NCBI GenBank assembly: GCA_021814735.1
Contig: JAKAHX010000009.1
Coordinates: forward strand, 1 to 15,278
DNA from: Chloroflexota bacterium
GTDB taxonomy: Bacteria; Chloroflexota; Limnocylindria; Limnocylindrales; CSP1-4
Direction of reading: 5' to 3'
DNA length: 15,278 nt
Shown: piece by piece, positions 12,133-15,278 of the stretch
Numbering within the stretch: the first letter of the stretch is position 1
Layout of the letters: the number at the start of each line of letters is the position of its first letter
The notes under the pieces: model-generated
What the model was told of the DNA's origin: nothing
Seen by the model: the letters and a program-made list of their open reading frames with translations, nothing else
Database searches by the model: none
Program-made: the position numbers and the translations under genes

Positions 12133-14298
12133 GTGACCCGTGTCTACATGCTCGACCATCCGCACGACCTCGCGCCGGACGATCTGCGTATGTTGGTCGG
12201 CGGCAAGGCGGCGAACCTGAACACGATGGCAACCCGCCTGGGCCTACCGGTCCCACCCGGGTTCGTGGTGACCACGCAGGCGTGCACCGAGGTCCTCGCC
12301 GCCGGCTGGCCGGACGGTCTCGATGACGAGATCCGTGCCCACGTCGCCCGCCTGGAGGAACGAACGGGTCGGCGGTTCGGTGACCCGTCGGATCCGCTGC
12401 TCGTCAGTGTCAGGTCCGGCGCCCCGGTCTCGATGCCTGGGATGATGGACACGATCCTGAACCTCGGTCTGAACGAGGCCACGACCGCTGGACTGGCGAC
12501 TGCCTCGAGCGATGCGGCGTTCGCGGCCGACTGTCTGCGCCGGTTCCGGGTGATGTACCACGACATCGTCGGATCAGAGCCCCCCGTGGATCCCTGGGAA
12601 CAGCTCCGCGGCGCCATCGTGGCCGTCTTCCGCTCGTGGAACAGCGACCGAGCGCGCGCGTACCGCCAGCGCGAGCACATCCCGGACAACCTGGGCACCG
12701 CCGTGACCGTCCAGGCCATGGTCTTCGGCAACCGCGGCAGGGACTCGGGCACAGGCGTCCTGTTCACCCGGAACCCCGCGACTGGCGAACGGGAGCTATT
12801 CGGCGACATCCTGTTCGGCGCACAGGGCGAGGACGTGGTGGCCGGGACGCACCGAACCGAGCCGTTGGCCGTTCTCGACGAGCGCCTGCCGGCCGTCGCC
12901 GGCGAACTCCGCGGCTACGCCGCGTCCCTCGAGCGACACTACGCCGACCTGTGTGACATCGAGTTCACCATCGAACAGGGACGGCTCTGGATGCTCCAGG
13001 TGCGCGTTGGCAAGCGAAGCCCGCGGGCCGCTCTCCGCATGGCGGTCGACATGGCGGAAGACCCCGACTTCCCGCTCGACCGCGAGGCCGCCGTCCGGAG
13101 GGTTGCCGGGCTCTTGTTGAATCCGCCACACCTGGAGATCCGCGGCGCCGACGTGCCGGCTCCGCTCGCAGTCGGCCTGCCGGCATCCCCTGGGGTCGGC
13201 TGCGGGCGCATCGTGACATCGACCGATGCCGCGCTCGCCGAGGCAGACCAGGGCCACGCCGTGATCCTGGTTCGTTCCGAGACCTCGCCCGACGACGTGC
13301 CGGGCATGGCTCGTTCCGCCGGGATCCTCACCACGCGAGGGGGCCTCGCCAGTCACGCGGCAGTCGTGGCCAGAGGCTGGGGAATTCCGGCCGTCGTGGG
13401 CGCGAGCACCGTTCAGGTGGACGGGGACCGCGTCCTGATCGGGGGGCGGACGCTGGGCACCGGAGCCGTCATCACGGTCGACGGCAGCACCGGCGAGGTC
13501 TTCGCCGGCGAGATCGCCGGTCGGCGAATCGTCGTACCTGAGGCGGCCGTTCTCCTCGGTTGGGCGCGCGAACTCGGTGTGTCGCTCGACGACGGGACTG
13601 AGACTCCGACCGGAAGCGGACCCGCGATCCGTGCCGGGGCCGCCGGTGCCATGCCGTCCGCGGGTGCGCCCCACGCGACGAGCGAGGACGACGTCATCCG
13701 AACGCTCCTCGTCAAGGGGCACGCGCAACCGGAGGCGCTGGCCACCGTTCTCCGGGTTCCCGTCGAGGCCGCGACCTCCCTGGCAGGCGAGCTCGTGCGC
13801 ACTGGGGTGGCCGAAAAGGCGCCGGCGGGTCTCCGCCTGACGGGAGCCGGAAGGCTACGTGCGCTCGCGCTGTTCGACGCCGACCGCGCGCGGGCCGGGG
13901 GCGAGCAAGCCTGTCTCGCGGCCCTGGACCAGTTCCTTTCGCTGGACCGGCGCATCAAGGAGACCATCACCGCGTGGCAGCTCCGGGAGGTCGACGGTGA
14001 GCAGTTCGCAAACGATCACTCGGACACCGAGTACGACGCGGCGGTGCTGACGCGGCTCTCCCGCCTCCACGACGACACCGTCGCTTGGCTGGCGCCGCTG
14101 ACCGAGCAGCTCACGCGGTTCGACACATACCGGGATCGTCTGCAGCATGCGCTGGACCTGGCACTCTCCGGTGATCGGCGATACGTCGCGTCACCCCTGG
14201 TCGACAGCTACCACGGCGTCTGGTTCGAGCTGCACGAGGACCTCATTCGCCTGGCCGGCAGGCGCCGCTCGGACGAGGCCGCGACGGCCCGCGCCTGA
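12133..14298 (+). CDS. PPDK-like phosphotransferase lacking the PEP/pyruvate barrel, with unrecognised C-terminal region
   Basis: The product has 721 residues; standard pyruvate, phosphate dikinase has about 870-900. Residues 15-330 match the PPDK ATP-grasp domain: GGKAANL (23-29), LPVPPGFVVTT (39-49), VSVRSGAPVSMPGMMDTILNLG (91-112), FTRNPATGERELFGD (211-225) and DIEFTIEQGRLWMLQVR (275-291). Residues 340-465 are the swivelling phosphohistidine domain, with TRGGLASHAAVVARGWGIPAVVG (401-423) and the phosphorylated His408. The PEP/pyruvate TIM barrel that normally follows is missing. After a Gly/Ala/Pro linker (about 488-515), residues 517-585 resemble a winged helix (VIRTLLVKGHAQPEALATVL, then LRLTGAGRLRAL), and 590-715 is predicted helical (FLSLDRRIKETITAWQLREVDGEQ, VDSYHGVWFELHEDLIRLAGR). 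Mycobacterium tuberculosis PpdK (Rv1127c, 490 aa) is also shorter than true PPDK. AGGAGG (12115-12120) is 12 nt before the GTG, slightly far. The acceptor is unknown. Confidence 0.85.
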   Translation: MTRVYMLDHPHDLAPDDLRMLVGGKAANLNTMATRLGLPVPPGFVVTTQACTEVLAAGWPDGLDDEIRAHVARLEERTGRRFGDPSDPLLVSVRSGAPVSMPGMMDTILNLGLNEATTAGLATASSDAAFAADCLRRFRVMYHDIVGSEPPVDPWEQLRGAIVAVFRSWNSDRARAYRQREHIPDNLGTAVTVQAMVFGNRGRDSGTGVLFTRNPATGERELFGDILFGAQGEDVVAGTHRTEPLAVLDERLPAVAGELRGYAASLERHYADLCDIEFTIEQGRLWMLQVRVGKRSPRAALRMAVDMAEDPDFPLDREAAVRRVAGLLLNPPHLEIRGADVPAPLAVGLPASPGVGCGRIVTSTDAALAEADQGHAVILVRSETSPDDVPGMARSAGILTTRGGLASHAAVVARGWGIPAVVGASTVQVDGDRVLIGGRTLGTGAVITVDGSTGEVFAGEIAGRRIVVPEAAVLLGWARELGVSLDDGTETPTGSGPAIRAGAAGAMPSAGAPHATSEDDVIRTLLVKGHAQPEALATVLRVPVEAATSLAGELVRTGVAEKAPAGLRLTGAGRLRALALFDADRARAGGEQACLAALDQFLSLDRRIKETITAWQLREVDGEQFANDHSDTEYDAAVLTRLSRLHDDTVAWLAPLTEQLTRFDTYRDRLQHALDLALSGDRRYVASPLVDSYHGVWFELHEDLIRLAGRRRSDEAATARA

Positions 14299-14862
14299 GC
14301 AGGGTGCACGGTCTCCTGTCGGGACCGGGCGCCTTGCTCGGGAGCTGGCACGCTGCCGCCACCCGTTCTTCCGGCTCCTCCGCACCGCGGAACTCCCCAC
14401 CGTACCCAGGGCGCTGGCCAGCGGGGACGCTGGTGACAGAGACGGGGGCGAGCTGGCCGCCTCTGACTCGGAGGCCAGTGTCCGCGTGCGTCAGGGAGCC
14501 ACCCTTCTCGACGATCTCTGGCGGCCACGGCCCGCCGATGCCGACGCGGTCGTCTCAAGAGCAGATGTTGGGACGACGCTGGACAACCGTGCGCGGAAGG
14601 CGTTCTCCGGTACCTGGTGAGGCACCGGCCGTCGACGCGACCCGGAGCAGGACGGCGCCGGGTTGGCGGGAATGCGGCCAGCAGGCGAGTCATGGTGCTG
14701 ATGCTCGGGCCCCAAGACGCGACGGCCGCGATCGCCCGCCTGGACGGGGGAGAGAGCGGTGCCGCGCCTGGATGAGCGCCGTGGGGCAGACGCGGTGCCG
14801 CCAGCTCCGATCACTGCTCACTGGGTTGCGGCCTGCCCGCGTCGCGAGCCGGCCTTCGACCG
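14299..14862. other. 564-bp interval with no supported gene
   Basis: The region lies between convergent gene ends. All open frames here are short or overlap the PPDK-like gene, are rich in Arg, Pro and Ala, and match no family I recognise. The least implausible is a plus-strand frame ending at 14620, whose last hundred codons read as ordinary soluble protein, but it has no convincing start and enters from inside the PPDK-like gene. I also see an inverted repeat CTGGCC (14453-14458) / GGCCAG (14472-14477). No tRNA or known RNA is visible. It could hold a decayed gene. Confidence 0.4.
14310..14326 (+). terminator. Hairpin just after the PPDK-like gene, possible terminator
   Basis: GGTCTC (14310-14315) pairs with GGGACC (14321-14326), one pair being G-T, around the loop CTGTC. 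It starts 12 nt after the last stop codon of the rightward module. There is no T-tract, so the call is weak. Confidence 0.3.
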
Positions 14863-15278
14863 TCACATCTGCCGGTAGCGCGGCCCCTCGCCACCCTCGG
14901 GCGGGACCCAGCGGATGTTGTCCTGCGGGCACTTGATGGTGCAGGTCATGCAGTGGAGGCAGTTGGAGGGGCTGACGACGATTCGGCCACCGCTCCAGCG
15001 ATAGACCTCCCCGGGACAGAAGGACGTGCAGGCGGCGTGCACGTCGCCGCAGGTCGCACAGCGCGCGGGGTCCAGCAGCGTCACGTGCGACGGCTCGTCC
15101 TCCCGGTGACTGGTGCCCGTCAGGCTGACGAAGCCGGCACCGTCGACCGCGCGGGCAGCGCGGTTCCGCAGCCGTGCACCGCGCCGGGTCGCCTCGCGGT
15201 CGGGCTTCATGCGGAAATGCACGGGCAGCCGATCCCCCATCACCGAGAGCGCTGCGCCGGGCGCCATGCCCCACCGAA
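14863..15278 (-). CDS. ETF-QO/FixX-type ferredoxin domain protein, probably partial at the right edge
   Basis: The frame is open from the window edge to TGA at 14863-14865. Numbered from the ATG at 15267, there are 134 residues. The C-terminal part matches the ferredoxin domain of electron-transfer-flavoprotein:quinone oxidoreductase: LTGTSHREDEPSHVTLLD (49-66), FCPGEVYRW (83-91), NCLHCMTC (102-109), WVPPEGGEGPRYRQM (120-134). Eight cysteines form two sets, 70/73/80/84 and 103/106/109/113, enough for two [4Fe-4S] clusters; classical ETF-QO has one. Such proteins carry electrons from ETF towards quinone. It is either a stand-alone FixX or the end of a longer FixC-FixX fusion whose flavoprotein part lies beyond the edge. 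ATGs at 15267, 15240 and 15210 are possible starts. The one at 15240 overlaps a TGA in another frame (TGATG), which would fit coupling to an upstream fixC-like gene. Confidence 0.8.
   Translation of the reverse strand, partial: RWGMAPGAALSVMGDRLPVHFRMKPDREATRRGARLRNRAARAVDGAGFVSLTGTSHREDEPSHVTLLDPARCATCGDVHAACTSFCPGEVYRWSGGRIVVSPSNCLHCMTCTIKCPQDNIRWVPPEGGEGPRYRQM

Noticed and set aside
12796..13728. 310-residue minus-strand frame inside the PPDK-like gene
   Set aside because: Shadow of a gene with clear catalytic motifs; its own translation is Arg/Gly/Asp-rich and matches nothing.
14304..14936. 210-residue plus-strand frame after the PPDK-like gene
   Set aside because: No Shine-Dalgarno, Ser/Arg/Pro-rich low-complexity translation, and it runs into the antisense of the ferredoxin gene.

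Overview
This 15.3-kb window is gene-dense, roughly two-thirds G+C by eye, has many GTG starts and clear Shine-Dalgarno sites, and carries no tRNA, rRNA, CRISPR array or insertion sequence that I can see. Family content (molybdenum hydroxylase, two FCD-type GntR regulators, PPDK-like protein, FixX/ETF-QO ferredoxin) suits a high-GC heterotroph of the Actinomycetota or Chloroflexota type. No marker gene fixes the lineage, so this is an inference.

Layout. 1-1341 (+): the tail of a membrane protein resembling a nucleobase permease, then a complete PfkB sugar kinase of the 2-keto-3-deoxygluconate kinase type. 1411-6812 (-): a tightly packed operon read right to left, in the order FCD-GntR regulator, CoxG-like SRPBCC protein, FAD subunit, [2Fe-2S] subunit, molybdopterin subunit N-half, molybdopterin subunit C-half, cupin. 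Adjacent genes overlap by 4 nt or are 1-8 nt apart, which indicates one translationally coupled transcript. 6919-8296 (+): a small ABM-type protein and an NAD-dependent epimerase, divergent from that operon across a region rich in inverted repeats. 8269-8955 (-): a second FCD-GntR regulator. 9194-14298 (+): a second catabolic module divergent from it, made of a transaldolase-fold protein, an SDR dehydrogenase, a metallo-beta-lactamase-fold hydrolase and a PPDK-like phosphotransferase. 14299-14862 holds no gene I can support. 14863 to the right edge (-) is an ETF-QO/FixX-type ferredoxin domain that may run off the window.

How they may work together. Module 1 looks like a regulated oxidative pathway. 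A four-subunit molybdenum hydroxylase would hydroxylate an unknown (probably heteroaromatic or aldehyde) compound, with the ABM protein, cupin and epimerase as accessory or downstream steps. Module 2 looks like a sugar or polyol-phosphate route: an SDR oxidoreductase, an aldolase/transaldolase-type C-C cleaving enzyme, a hydrolase and a dikinase-like enzyme under the second GntR protein. Substrates cannot be read from the sequence.

The two most unusual points are these. (a) The molybdopterin subunit is split into two genes, the second with its own strong ribosome binding site, the arrangement known from Eubacterium barkeri nicotinate dehydrogenase. (b) The PPDK-like protein keeps the ATP-grasp and phosphohistidine domains but lacks the PEP/pyruvate barrel and carries a different, unrecognised C-terminal region in its place.
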